The notes under the pieces are model-generated. The model was not told the origin of the DNA and ran no database searches. It saw only the letters and a program-made list of their open reading frames with translations. Below are positions 1-7,543 of a stretch of 64,000 bases of DNA, one piece after another. The stretch's first letter is position 1; the number at the start of each line of letters is the position of its first letter. Location of the stretch: assembly GCF_019968905.1 (NCBI RefSeq), contig NZ_CP079946.1, forward strand, positions 4,898,001 to 4,962,000, read 5' to 3'. This stretch comes from Corallococcus sp. EGB. GTDB lineage: Bacteria; Myxococcota; Myxococcia; Myxococcales; Myxococcaceae. The translations under genes were made by a program, and so were the position numbers.

Positions 1-327
1 TCGGGACCTTTCGTGCGCCTGGACAGGCACTGAACAGACTTTTAGCCATTTTTCAGTGGCTTGCAGCCTGAACGGTCGAGCAGTCCTGGGGTTCTGATCG
101 GCCATGCCTACATGAAATAATGATCAGGTGGGGAAGGCGCGCCGTTGGCCCGACGACACCTGATGCTGACGCCTACATCCACACATCCGCGTGGACAAAC
201 CATGCCCACATGCACTTGTTTTCAGCGAGTGGAAACAGACCCAATGAAACATGTATCAAATAAATACATGTTTCAGTCCTTAATCGAAATGCAAATGATT
301 GCAGAAGGCAGAATTCGTGTCTGTGTT
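1..327. other. Intergenic, AT-richer stretch without a convincing gene
   Basis: No reading frame here has the G/C third-position bias of the neighbours. The stretch is markedly richer in A+T than the rest of the window, especially from about 230 to 330, and holds a perfect inverted repeat (separate entry). It lies downstream of thiD, which is read leftward. What lies to the left of the window is unknown, so it could include the upstream region of a gene outside it. Confidence 0.6.
245..275. repeat. Perfect 12-bp inverted repeat, 7-nt spacer, AT-rich
   Basis: Left arm TGAAACATGTAT (245-256), spacer CAAATAA, right arm ATACATGTTTCA (264-275), with no mismatch. The arms are A+T-rich in a genome where this is uncommon. 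It sits about 50 bp beyond the thiD stop codon. No U-run follows on either strand, so it looks less like a classical intrinsic terminator than like a regulator operator or a weak transcript-end hairpin. Only the symmetry is certain. Confidence 0.6.
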
Positions 328-1137
328 TTAATTGTGCGTCAGCGGGAAGAAGTGTCCGATCGGGCCGTTCCCATGGCCCACGGCGAGCGGGTAGCGCAGG
401 GCGGACGTCACGTACTCCTTCGCCAGCCGCGCGGCCTCCAGCGGCGGAGTGCCCAGCGCGAGCCGCGCGGCGATGGCCGCGGACAGCGTGCAGCCGGTGC
501 CGTGCGTGTTCGGCGTGTCCACGGGCGCCACGGAGAGCGTCTCCATCCGCGTCCCGTCGAACCACACGTCCGTGCCTCGCAGCGCGCCCGGCATGCCTCC
601 GCCCTTCACGAGCACCACGCGGGCGCCCAGGGCGTGGATGCGCCGGGCCGCCTCGCGCATGTCCTCCAGCGTCTCGATGTCCATGCTCGCGAGCAGCTTC
701 GCCTCGTGACGGTTGGGCGTGAGGAGCGCGGCCAGGGGCAGCATGCGCGCTCGCAGCGCCTCCACCGCCGCGTCGTCGATGAGCCTGGAGCCCGCGCGGG
801 ACACCATGACCGGGTCCACCACGATGGGCCCCAGCGACACGCGGGAGAGCTGATCCGCCACGGCCTCGATGAGCTCGCGCTGGGCCAGCATGCCCACCTT
901 GACCGCGTCCACGCGCATGTCCGACGCCACGGCGTCCACCTGCGCGACAACGGACTCGGGGGGCAGCAGGTCCACGCGGGTGACGCCTCGCGTGTTCTGC
1001 GCGGTGATGGCCGTCACGGCGCTGGTGCCGTGTACGCGGTGAAAGGAGAAGGTGCGGAGGTCGGCCTGGATGCCCGCGCCACCGCCGCTGTCCGAGCCGG
1101 CGATGGTGAGGGCGGTTGCGACAGGGAAGGGCTTCAT
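328..1137 (-). CDS. thiD: Hydroxymethylpyrimidine/phosphomethylpyrimidine kinase
   Basis: Bifunctional kinase that phosphorylates 4-amino-5-hydroxymethyl-2-methylpyrimidine and then its monophosphate, supplying the pyrimidine half of thiamine in the cytoplasm. The 269-residue length is normal for ThiD. The N-terminus carries the family signature [19 protein letters not shown], the middle has [10 protein letters not shown], and near the C-terminus [15 protein letters not shown] contains the ribokinase-type anion hole and catalytic aspartate position (here within the THGTGC loop region). It starts at ATG, 44 bp after the hydrolase gene on the same strand, so the two may share a transcript. No TPP riboswitch fits in that gap, and no other thiamine gene is in the window. 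Confidence 0.95.
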   Translation of the reverse strand: MKPFPVATALTIAGSDSGGGAGIQADLRTFSFHRVHGTSAVTAITAQNTRGVTRVDLLPPESVVAQVDAVASDMRVDAVKVGMLAQRELIEAVADQLSRVSLGPIVVDPVMVSRAGSRLIDDAAVEALRARMLPLAALLTPNRHEAKLLASMDIETLEDMREAARRIHALGARVVLVKGGGMPGALRGTDVWFDGTRMETLSVAPVDTPNTHGTGCTLSAAIAARLALGTPPLEAARLAKEYVTSALRYPLAVGHGNGPIGHFFPLTHN

Positions 1138-1181
1138 GGGCGCGGCATCCTAGCCGCGCCCCGGCGCATGCGACCCTGGAA

Positions 1182-2252
1182 CTAGAACTGGTTCTTCCGG
1201 GCCTGGTCGAAGTCCACGCGGTGCTTCAGGTAGAGCGTGTCCAGCATGTGGTTGCTGATGGGGTTCAGGTTGCCGTCGGTGAAGCGGTGCACCACCGCGC
1301 CCTTGCCCGCGTCCTTCAGGAAGGCCAGCGGATCCACGTCGCCGCCCAGGCCCGTGAGCGTGGGCACCGGGTCCGCGTTGTTGACGTAGTGCACGTACTG
1401 CGGGCCGTCCGGGTACTTCGTGGACGCCGCGCCGAAGGTCTCCACCTGCAGGTGGCTCAGCTTCGCCTCCACCTGCGCCGGGGACAGCCCGTCCTCCACC
1501 CGCAGCCGCTTCGCCACGTCATTCAGCGCTCTCGCGGTGATGAGCCCGCCCTGGCTGTAGCCCACCAGGTGCACGTCGCGGCCGGCCTTCAGCTCCGAGT
1601 AGAGCGTGTCCGCCAGCGTGTCCACGGCCGGGTTCCGGCCCTTGTCCAGCTTGTCCGTCACGCACTGGGCCAGGTCCTTCACCAGGCCCTCGGTGGCGTT
1701 GTGGATGCCCACCACCTTCGCGCCGGAGCTGTTCGCCAGCGCCTGCATCTCGTTCAGCTGGCCCTCCGTCGGCGTCATGATGCCGTTGACGTAGAGGATC
1801 GTCTTGTCCGGGTTCGGGTTGTTCTTCGGCGTCACGCCCGGCACGTCCCCCAGCTTCGTCGTGGACGGCAGCACCTTGCCGCCCGCGCCCACGAACATGC
1901 CGTCCTGCGCGCGGTCCGGCTTCGCGCCGCCAAAGAGGCTGGTGATCTCCCTCACCGTGGTGGCATTGAAGACGTCCGCGCCCATCTCCAGGAAGCGCGG
2001 GATGTCCTTGATGCCACCCACCGCCGCGTCGATGAGGCCGCCCAGCAGGTTCTTCTGCTGCGCCGGCGCGGCCTGCGTGGCGCCCGTCAGCTTCGCCGCG
2101 GACGTGTTGGCCGCGCGCGACGGCGACGACTCGAAGGCGGACTTCTGGAACGCGGGCTGATGCGGCGCCTGCTTCTTCGCGAGCGGCTCCGTGGCGGCCT
2201 TCGGGGTGGAGGACGGCACGGCGAGGGAGCGGGTGCGGTCGATCGTGCTCAT
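1182..2252 (-). CDS. Alpha/beta-hydrolase (lipase-like serine hydrolase)
   Basis: 356-residue protein with a nucleophile elbow GYSQG at residues 231-235 (Ser233) inside the strand-turn-helix context HLVGYSQGGLITARAL, preceded by the strand TILYVNGIM. This is typical of lipases and esterases; the substrate cannot be deduced. Residues 1 to about 90 are low-complexity (Ser, Ala, Pro, Lys-rich) and probably disordered, with no signal peptide. I placed the start at 2252 because a good GGAGG lies 7-8 nt upstream and the extra 17 codons of the longer frame look non-coding. It is upstream of thiD on the same strand. An unsecreted hydrolase with a disordered head could be cargo of another secretion route, but nothing here proves it. 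Confidence 0.75.
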   Translation of the reverse strand: MSTIDRTRSLAVPSSTPKAATEPLAKKQAPHQPAFQKSAFESSPSRAANTSAAKLTGATQAAPAQQKNLLGGLIDAAVGGIKDIPRFLEMGADVFNATTVREITSLFGGAKPDRAQDGMFVGAGGKVLPSTTKLGDVPGVTPKNNPNPDKTILYVNGIMTPTEGQLNEMQALANSSGAKVVGIHNATEGLVKDLAQCVTDKLDKGRNPAVDTLADTLYSELKAGRDVHLVGYSQGGLITARALNDVAKRLRVEDGLSPAQVEAKLSHLQVETFGAASTKYPDGPQYVHYVNNADPVPTLTGLGGDVDPLAFLKDAGKGAVVHRFTDGNLNPISNHMLDTLYLKHRVDFDQARKNQF

Positions 2253-2350
2253 GGGAACCTCCAAACACCGGGGGAGAAGTGTGTTTGGGTAGGTTATCCG
2301 CACCTTCCCGGGGAAGTTGCGTCCCTCCGCGTCAGGGCCCCGAGGTCCAC

Positions 2351-2391
2351 GCCCCGTGCATGATGCGTCTGGTCAATTCCAGACACGGGGC
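2351..2391 (-). terminator. Candidate hairpin terminator after the TVP38 gene
   Basis: Outer arms GCCCCGTG / CACGGGGC and inner arms GTCTGG / CCAGAC around a TCAATT loop make a long interrupted stem 15 bp after the stop codon of the leftward TVP38 gene. There is no U-run, so an intrinsic terminator is only probable. It could instead protect the mRNA 3' end. Confidence 0.4.
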
Positions 2392-2405
2392 ATGGCTTCA
2401 GCGCC

Positions 2406-3161
2406 TCACGGCGTGGTGAACGCCTCCTTCGCGCCGGGCAGGTCTCGCGCGGGCTCCGCCTCGGGCGCGGGGACTTCCGCGTGCGCCTCGTTGACCTCCT
2501 TGTAGAAGCGGCGGCCGAAGACGACGCCCAGCACCAGCGACACGATCATGCCCGCCGCGGACACCGCGGTCATCATCGTGCGGCCCTGCGCCAGCCCACT
2601 GCCGAACTGCGCGGTGAGGAAGGTGCCCGGGATGGTGCCCAGCACCACGCCCAGCACGGAGGGCCAGAAGCGCGCGCCGCTCGCCGCGCCGGCGATCAGC
2701 ATGATGTCCGTGGGACACAAGGGATTGAGGCAGGCCAGGAAGGCGAAATGGAAGTCATGCCGCCGCGCCGCCCGGGAGATGGCGGAGTACTTGCTGCCGC
2801 ACACGCGCTGCATCGGCCGGGTGCCCAGCTTGCGAGCAATGAAGAAGAGCAGGGTGGCGGACAGCAAGCTGCCCGTTAGTGAATAGAGCGTCGCGGCGAG
2901 GGTTCCGAACATCATCCCGCCCACCGCGGTGAGGACCTGGCCCGGCAGGAGGGTCAGCGGCCGCACGGCCAGGAAGGCCACGTATGCCAGAGGTGCGTAG
3001 TCGCCCAGGGGGAGCAACACCTCCCGGATGGTGCGCTGATCGATGAAGTCCGGCCCCAACAGCCGGAGCATCACCAGCCCGCCAATGGAGACGACCATGG
3101 GCGCCAGGATGCGCAACCAGGTCTTCAATCCGTTGCTGCTCGCCAAGGAAGCCTCCCCCAT
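2406..3161 (-). CDS. TVP38/TMEM64 (VTT-domain) family membrane protein
   Basis: 251-residue inner-membrane protein with about six hydrophobic segments. The central region has the hallmarks of the VTT/SNARE-associated (TVP38/TMEM64, DedA-related) domain: RPLTLLPGQVLTAVGGMMFG, then a long helix with FFIARKLG, and a re-entrant-type segment LNPLCPTDIMLIAGAASG. DedA-superfamily members are linked to lipid scrambling or flippase activity and membrane homeostasis; the exact substrate for this subgroup is not established. The C-terminal 30 residues are soluble, acidic and proline-rich. It is divergent from the KGG gene and followed by a hairpin, so it is probably monocistronic. Confidence 0.85.
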   Translation of the reverse strand: MGEASLASSNGLKTWLRILAPMVVSIGGLVMLRLLGPDFIDQRTIREVLLPLGDYAPLAYVAFLAVRPLTLLPGQVLTAVGGMMFGTLAATLYSLTGSLLSATLLFFIARKLGTRPMQRVCGSKYSAISRAARRHDFHFAFLACLNPLCPTDIMLIAGAASGARFWPSVLGVVLGTIPGTFLTAQFGSGLAQGRTMMTAVSAAGMIVSLVLGVVFGRRFYKEVNEAHAEVPAPEAEPARDLPGAKEAFTTP

Positions 3162-3462
3162 CGCCCGCGAACCCAGATGTCAGGCGTTGCGCACAAGGTG
3201 GGAACCGAGCAGGGAATCGGCAACGTGGGCTGAATTGTTGTGAACAGCGAGAGCGTCCTGCCGGGCAATCACCCGTCCCGTCCGGATGCCCAGCAGGCCC
3301 GACAAGCGCGCGAAATCCTTGGGGATTATGCATGCAATGTCTGAAGAGAACGGCTGGCGGTGTACGGAGCTTGCTTGCATCGGGGCGCTTCCGTCCCAAG
3401 GTTTCAGGCAAGGGACACCAAGGCGCGGACGGGGTCGGGCAGTCACGAGAGGAGACACGGAC
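3162..3462. other. Divergent intergenic region (TVP38 / KGG genes)
   Basis: About 300 bp between two divergently read genes, so it should hold both promoters. I see no confident sigma-70 or sigma-54 pair. The most distinctive patch is the A/T-rich palindromic element ATTATGCATGCAAT near 3325-3338, in a position where it could be part of a promoter or operator for the KGG gene. No coding frame with proper codon bias is present. Confidence 0.4.
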
Positions 3463-3903
3463 ATGACGGACAAGGACAACAAGGGCAGCATGACGGTGGC
3501 GGAGGCCGGGCGTAAGGGCGGCGAGACCGTCCGCAACGAGCGCGGTCGCGAGTTCTACGAGACCATTGGCCGCAAGGGCGGAGCGACCGTGAAGGCCGAG
3601 CGCGGACGCTCGTTCTACGAGGAGATCGGCCGCAAGGGCGGTGAGACCGTCAAGGCCGAGCGCGGCGCCAAGTTCTACGAGGAGATCGGCAAGAAGGGCG
3701 GCGATCGCGTCAAGGCCACCCGGGGTCCGAACTTCTATGAGGAGATCGGCCGCAAGGGCGGGCAGAAGGTCAAGAAGCTGATTGAAGAGGGCAAGCGCGC
3801 CGCTCGCGCCGCCATGGAGGGCCAGGCCGGGAATGCCTCCCCGTCCGAGGGCACCCCCGCCCCGGCTTCGGACGAGTCCACGCAGCCCGGAGGCAACGAG
3901 TAA
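3463..3903 (+). CDS. KGG-repeat (stress-induced, hydrophilic) protein
   Basis: 146-residue, highly charged protein built from five tandem ~20-residue units with the pattern (G)RKGGETVKAERG..FYEEIG, which is the KGG motif (bacterial stress-induced repeat, as in YciG and GsiB-like proteins). The C-terminal 35 residues are Ala/Pro/Ser-rich. Family members are hydrophilic stress proteins associated with general stress, desiccation or acid conditions; no enzymatic role is known. The ATG at 3463 is chosen over an upstream in-frame start because GAGAGGAG lies about 10 nt before it and the repeat unit begins soon after. It is followed 39 bp later by the PII-like gene, but no functional link is evident. 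Confidence 0.85.
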   Translation: MTDKDNKGSMTVAEAGRKGGETVRNERGREFYETIGRKGGATVKAERGRSFYEEIGRKGGETVKAERGAKFYEEIGKKGGDRVKATRGPNFYEEIGRKGGQKVKKLIEEGKRAARAAMEGQAGNASPSEGTPAPASDESTQPGGNE

Positions 3904-3942
3904 CGGGGGACAGGATGCGCGGTCTTCCGGTATGACGGCCGC

Positions 3943-4278
3943 GTGTACCTGGTCATCACGTTCCTCGAGCAGGTGGAGACGACCGAGCGGGCGATCCGCC
4001 GGCTCCGGGAGTTCGGCATTCCGGAACCGCTGGTCATCCGAGCGCGCAGCGCTGCCGCGGCCCTGTCCGCGGAGGTCCCGGTGTTCGCTGGCTTGCGCAG
4101 CCTCGCCCTGGGCGCGGACGAAGATCGCATCGTGCTCGTGAGCGTGCTGCCCGCCCTTCCGCAGGAGGAGATGGACCGCATCCTCCAGCGCGTGCAGTTG
4201 GAGATGGACGCGGATGACCCGCCGATGGGCCGCCTGGTGGCCCTGCCCGTCATGGCGGCGCCCACGCACCGGCGTTGA
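3943..4278 (+). CDS. Small PII-like (ferredoxin-fold) protein preceding antiporters
   Basis: 111-residue soluble protein with GTG start. It begins MYLVITFLEQVETTERAIRRL, a beta-strand then helix, and continues with alternating strands (RIVLVSVLP) and a helix (EEMDRILQRVQLEM), consistent with a beta-alpha-beta-beta-alpha-beta fold as in PII-like or ACT-like small regulators. I do not recognise a named family. It lies 35 bp upstream of, and co-directional with, two CPA2-type antiporter genes. Small PII-like proteins encoded next to transporters commonly gate or regulate them, so a regulatory subunit is a reasonable inference. Neither antiporter has its own cytoplasmic regulatory domain. Confidence 0.6.
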   Translation: MYLVITFLEQVETTERAIRRLREFGIPEPLVIRARSAAAALSAEVPVFAGLRSLALGADEDRIVLVSVLPALPQEEMDRILQRVQLEMDADDPPMGRLVALPVMAAPTHRR

Positions 4279-4313
4279 TGACGCGCGGGGGCGCACGGGT
4301 GTAAGCACGCTGC

Positions 4314-5552
4314 GTGCAAGCGCTGCTCGTCTTCCTCATCATCGCGGCGTTGTCGCTGCTCGCGTCCAGCCGGTCGCTCCTGGCTCCGGGCCGCTTCCCG
4401 GCGCTGGCGCAGCTGGCGGCCAGCGGCCTGCTGTTCCTCATCTTCGGGGCCCTGCTGGGGCCGTCCCTCCTGGGCGTGCTCACCGCGCGCAACCTGGACT
4501 CGCTGAGCCCGCTGGTGGCGCTGGGGCTGGGCACGGGCGGCGTGCTCCTGGGGCTCAACCTGGAGCCGCGCCTGCTGAGGCTGTTGCCCCGGCCCGTCTA
4601 CGCGGCGGCGGTCGCGCACGCGGGCACGGCGTTCCTCTTCGTCGCGCTGCCCCTGTCCGTCCCGCTGCTTTTGTCCCTGGGGTTGAGGCCCCTGGTGGCG
4701 GTGGGCGCGGCGGCGCTGCTGGGCGCGGCGGCGAGCCTGTCCTCCGGCCACTTCGCGGTGCTGGGCTACCGCAACGGGCGGCTGGAGCGCGCGCGCGGCC
4801 TGGGCGTGGCGCTGCTCACGATGATGGACGACGCGGTGGGCCTGGGCGTGCTCGCGCTGGGGCTCGTGCTGGGCGTCACCGGCAACGCGGTGGAGGGGCT
4901 GGGCCTGTTGGGGCTCACGCTGCTCCTGGGCGTGGCGTGCGGCGCGCTGCTGGCGTTCCTCACGTCCTCGCTGAAGGACCTGGCGGAGCAGACCACGGTG
5001 ACGCTGGGCATGGTGGCGCTGGTGGGCGGCGCGGCGGCGTACCTGCGGCTGTCGTCGCTGCTGGCCGGCGTGGCCTGCGGCGCGACGCTGGCGCTGATGG
5101 GCGGTCGCACCGCGGAGCGGGTGGCGCGGGCGCTCTCGCGCGTGGAGCGCCCCACGTACCTGGTGCTGGTGTTCCTGGTGGGCAGCCACATCCAGGCGCG
5201 CGACCTGTCGGCGTGGGCGCTGTTGCCCGCGTTCGTGGGGCTGCGCTTCCTGGGCAAGGTGCTGGGAGGGCGCTTCGCGCAGCGGCTCACGGCGGGCGTG
5301 TTGGATCTGCCGCCGCGCTTCGGCTACGCGCTCATCTCCCAGGGGGGCCTCGCGCTGTGCCTGGTGGCGGAGTACATGATGCTGGTGCCGGGCTCGCTGT
5401 CGCAGCGGGTGCTGGACGTGGTGGCGGTGGGCGCGGTCGTCAACGAGATGCTCGCGCACGGGGCCTTCCGGCAGGTGCTGTCCGCGGAGCCCCGGCCGTC
5501 CCCGTCCAGGACGGACGCGCCTCCCGAAGGTGACGCGGGGGTGGCGGCATGA
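4314..5552 (+). CDS. CPA2-type cation:proton antiporter, first of a pair
   Basis: 412-residue polytopic membrane protein with 11-12 hydrophobic segments and the overall organisation of Na+/H+ exchanger (KefB/CPA2-like) membrane domains. The segment ALLTMMDDAVGLGVLALGL contains paired aspartates in a transmembrane helix, a likely counterpart of the ion-binding aspartates of the family. The C-terminus ends in a short Pro/Ser-rich tail with no TrkA/RCK nucleotide-binding domain. GTG start. It overlaps the second antiporter by 4 nt (ATGA), indicating translational coupling, and probably forms an operon with the PII-like gene. The substrate cation cannot be told from sequence. Confidence 0.8.
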   Translation: MQALLVFLIIAALSLLASSRSLLAPGRFPALAQLAASGLLFLIFGALLGPSLLGVLTARNLDSLSPLVALGLGTGGVLLGLNLEPRLLRLLPRPVYAAAVAHAGTAFLFVALPLSVPLLLSLGLRPLVAVGAAALLGAAASLSSGHFAVLGYRNGRLERARGLGVALLTMMDDAVGLGVLALGLVLGVTGNAVEGLGLLGLTLLLGVACGALLAFLTSSLKDLAEQTTVTLGMVALVGGAAAYLRLSSLLAGVACGATLALMGGRTAERVARALSRVERPTYLVLVFLVGSHIQARDLSAWALLPAFVGLRFLGKVLGGRFAQRLTAGVLDLPPRFGYALISQGGLALCLVAEYMMLVPGSLSQRVLDVVAVGAVVNEMLAHGAFRQVLSAEPRPSPSRTDAPPEGDAGVAA

Positions 5553-6847
5553 AGGGCACCGTCTTCCGGTTGCTGCTGCTCATGGCGCTGCTCGCGGCCA
5601 TCACCCAGGCCCAGGCGGTGCGCGTGGACGCGGGCACGCCCGTGCTGCTGGCGGCGGGCGCGCTGCTGCTCTGCGGCCTGTTCGCGGGCAAGGTGGCCAA
5701 GGGCCTGGGCCTGCCGCGCCTCACCGGCTATCTCCTCGTCGGCGTGGCGGTGGGGCCGTACGCGCTGGGCTTCATCCCCAACGCGGGCGTGAAGGGGCTG
5801 GAGCTGGTGAAGGGGCTGGCGGTGAGCCTCATCGCGCTCGTCGCGGGCACGGAGCTGCACCTGGGGCTCATCCGCCGCGTGGGCGCGCGCGTGGCGCTGC
5901 TGTGCGCGGCGGTGTGCGGGGTGACGTTCGCGGTGTGCTTCGGGGCGACGTTCGCGCTCAAGCCCGTGCTGCCGTTCCTGTCCCCCATGACGGTGCCGCA
6001 GGCGCTGGCGGTGAGCGCGCTGTTGTCCACGGTGGTGGTGTCATTCTCTCCGACGGTGACCATCGCCATCGTGCAGGAGACGTCCGCGCGCGGCCCCTTC
6101 ACGGAGTTCCTGATGGCGCTGGTCATCATCGGGGACCTGTTCGTGATGGTGGCCTTCGGCCTGGCGGCGGGCATCACCCGCGCGACGTTCGGCAACGGGT
6201 TGGATCTGCCCGCGCTGGTGGGCGGGGTGGGGTGGGAGCTGTTCGGCTCCGTGGGCGTGGGGGGGCTGCTGGCGCTGGTGATGCTGCTGTACATGCGCAG
6301 CGTCAACCGCGAGCTGCCGCTGTTCCTCGTCGGATTGTCGTTCGCGGCGGCCGAGGGCGGCGCGCGCCTGCACCTGTCTCCGCTCCTGGTGTCGCTGGCG
6401 GCCGGGGCGCTGATCGCGAACCTGGACGAGCGCGAGGGCCGCCGCATCCACCAGGCCATCAACCAGGCGGGCCTGCCGGTGTTCGCGCTCTTCTTCGCCG
6501 CGGCGGGGGCGGGGCTGCGGTTGGACACGCTGGTGACGGTGGGGCCGGCGGCGCTCCTGCTCGTGGCGCTGCGCGGCCTGGCCATCTGGGGCGCGTGCCG
6601 CAGGTTCGCGCCCACGGAGGACCCGCGCCTCAAGCGCTACCTGTGGATGGGGCTCATCTCCCAGGCGGGGGTGACGTTCGGCCTGGCGGCGCTCGTGTCG
6701 CGCACCTTCCCGTCCTTCGGGCCGCAAGTGGAGGTGCTCATCGTCGCGATGATCACCGCGCACGAGCTGGTGGGCCCGGTCCTCACCCGCCGCGCCCTGA
6801 TAGGCAGTGGCGAAATCCGTGCGGAGGAGGCGGGCGGCGGCGCATAG
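5549..6847 (+). CDS. CPA2-type cation:proton antiporter, second of a pair
   Basis: 432-residue membrane protein of the sodium/hydrogen exchanger superfamily. After an N-terminal hydrophobic segment it shows the conserved PRLTGYLLVGVAVGPYALGF stretch typical of CPA2 antiporters, and a later membrane segment LMALVIIGDLFVMVAFGL with the aspartate expected for ion binding. It ends without an RCK domain. The start ATG overlaps the preceding antiporter stop. Two unequal antiporters translated together suggest a heteromeric transporter or two related activities under one regulator (the PII-like protein). Ion specificity (K+ or Na+) is not decidable. Confidence 0.85.
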   Translation: MKGTVFRLLLLMALLAAITQAQAVRVDAGTPVLLAAGALLLCGLFAGKVAKGLGLPRLTGYLLVGVAVGPYALGFIPNAGVKGLELVKGLAVSLIALVAGTELHLGLIRRVGARVALLCAAVCGVTFAVCFGATFALKPVLPFLSPMTVPQALAVSALLSTVVVSFSPTVTIAIVQETSARGPFTEFLMALVIIGDLFVMVAFGLAAGITRATFGNGLDLPALVGGVGWELFGSVGVGGLLALVMLLYMRSVNRELPLFLVGLSFAAAEGGARLHLSPLLVSLAAGALIANLDEREGRRIHQAINQAGLPVFALFFAAAGAGLRLDTLVTVGPAALLLVALRGLAIWGACRRFAPTEDPRLKRYLWMGLISQAGVTFGLAALVSRTFPSFGPQVEVLIVAMITAHELVGPVLTRRALIGSGEIRAEEAGGGA

Positions 6848-6899
6848 TGGGAGCACACCCCCTCACCTTCGGGGGTGGCCTCTCCCAGGAGCCTCCGTC

Positions 6900-7520
6900 A
6901 TGCCCGCCGCCGTCGCTCCCATTCTCGAGGTGGACGTTGAGCATCCCTCTCCGCGCCATGTCGCACGCGCGGTGGAGGTGCTGGAGAAGGGCGGCCTCAT
7001 CGCCTACCCCACGGACACCTACTACGGGCTCGGCTGTGACTTGAATTCAAAGAAAGCGATCGAGCGGCTGTACCAGCTCAAGGGCCGCGACAAGAAGAAG
7101 CCGCTGTCGCTCCTGTGCCCGGACCTATCGGACGTGGCCCGCTACGCGCACGTGAGCAACTTCGCCTACCGGGTCATGAAGGGGCTCACGCCGGGGGCCT
7201 TCACCTTCATCCTGGAGGCCACGCGCCTGGTGCCGGAGGTGATGATGACGAAGCAGAAGCAGGTGGGCCTGCGGGTGCCGGACGCGGGCCTGCCCCGCGA
7301 GCTGGCGAAGGCGCTCGGCCGCCCGCTCATCACCACCTCCGCCACCCATACCGACGGTACGGTTCTCTCCGACGCTCGGGATATCAAGACAGCGCTGGGA
7401 CACGGACTCGATCTCATTCTTGACGGTGGCGTGACCCTGAACGAGCCGTCCACGGTGGTTTCACTGATAGGCGATACGCTTGAAATCCTGAGGCAGGGCA
7501 AGGGTAGTCTGGAGGCCTGA
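6900..7520 (+). CDS. Sua5/YciO/YrdC-family protein (threonylcarbamoyl-AMP synthase-like)
   Basis: 206-residue YrdC-domain protein. Motifs: GGLIAYPTDTYYGLGCD near the N-terminus, then KGRDKKKPLSLLC, the positively charged nucleotide-binding cleft motif, and ITTSATHTDG. In Sua5/YrdC this fold makes L-threonylcarbamoyl-adenylate for tRNA t6A37; the YciO branch has the same fold but a less certain role, and the length without a C-terminal Sua5 domain fits YrdC/YciO. The start at 6900 is preferred because AGGAGCC precedes it and the 31 upstream codons are not family-like. It follows the antiporters by about 50 bp. Confidence 0.85.
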   Translation: MPAAVAPILEVDVEHPSPRHVARAVEVLEKGGLIAYPTDTYYGLGCDLNSKKAIERLYQLKGRDKKKPLSLLCPDLSDVARYAHVSNFAYRVMKGLTPGAFTFILEATRLVPEVMMTKQKQVGLRVPDAGLPRELAKALGRPLITTSATHTDGTVLSDARDIKTALGHGLDLILDGGVTLNEPSTVVSLIGDTLEILRQGKGSLEA

Positions 7521-7543
7521 AATCCTTTCCAGAGGGGGAAGCC

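Noticed and set aside
1138-1181. TPP riboswitch before thiD
   Set aside because: The gap upstream of thiD is only 44 bp and lacks any thi-box sequence, too short for a riboswitch.
3735-5459. 574-codon - strand open frame opposite the KGG, PII-like and antiporter genes
   Set aside because: Low-complexity Arg/Gln/His product typical of high-GC antisense frames; the + strand genes are well supported.
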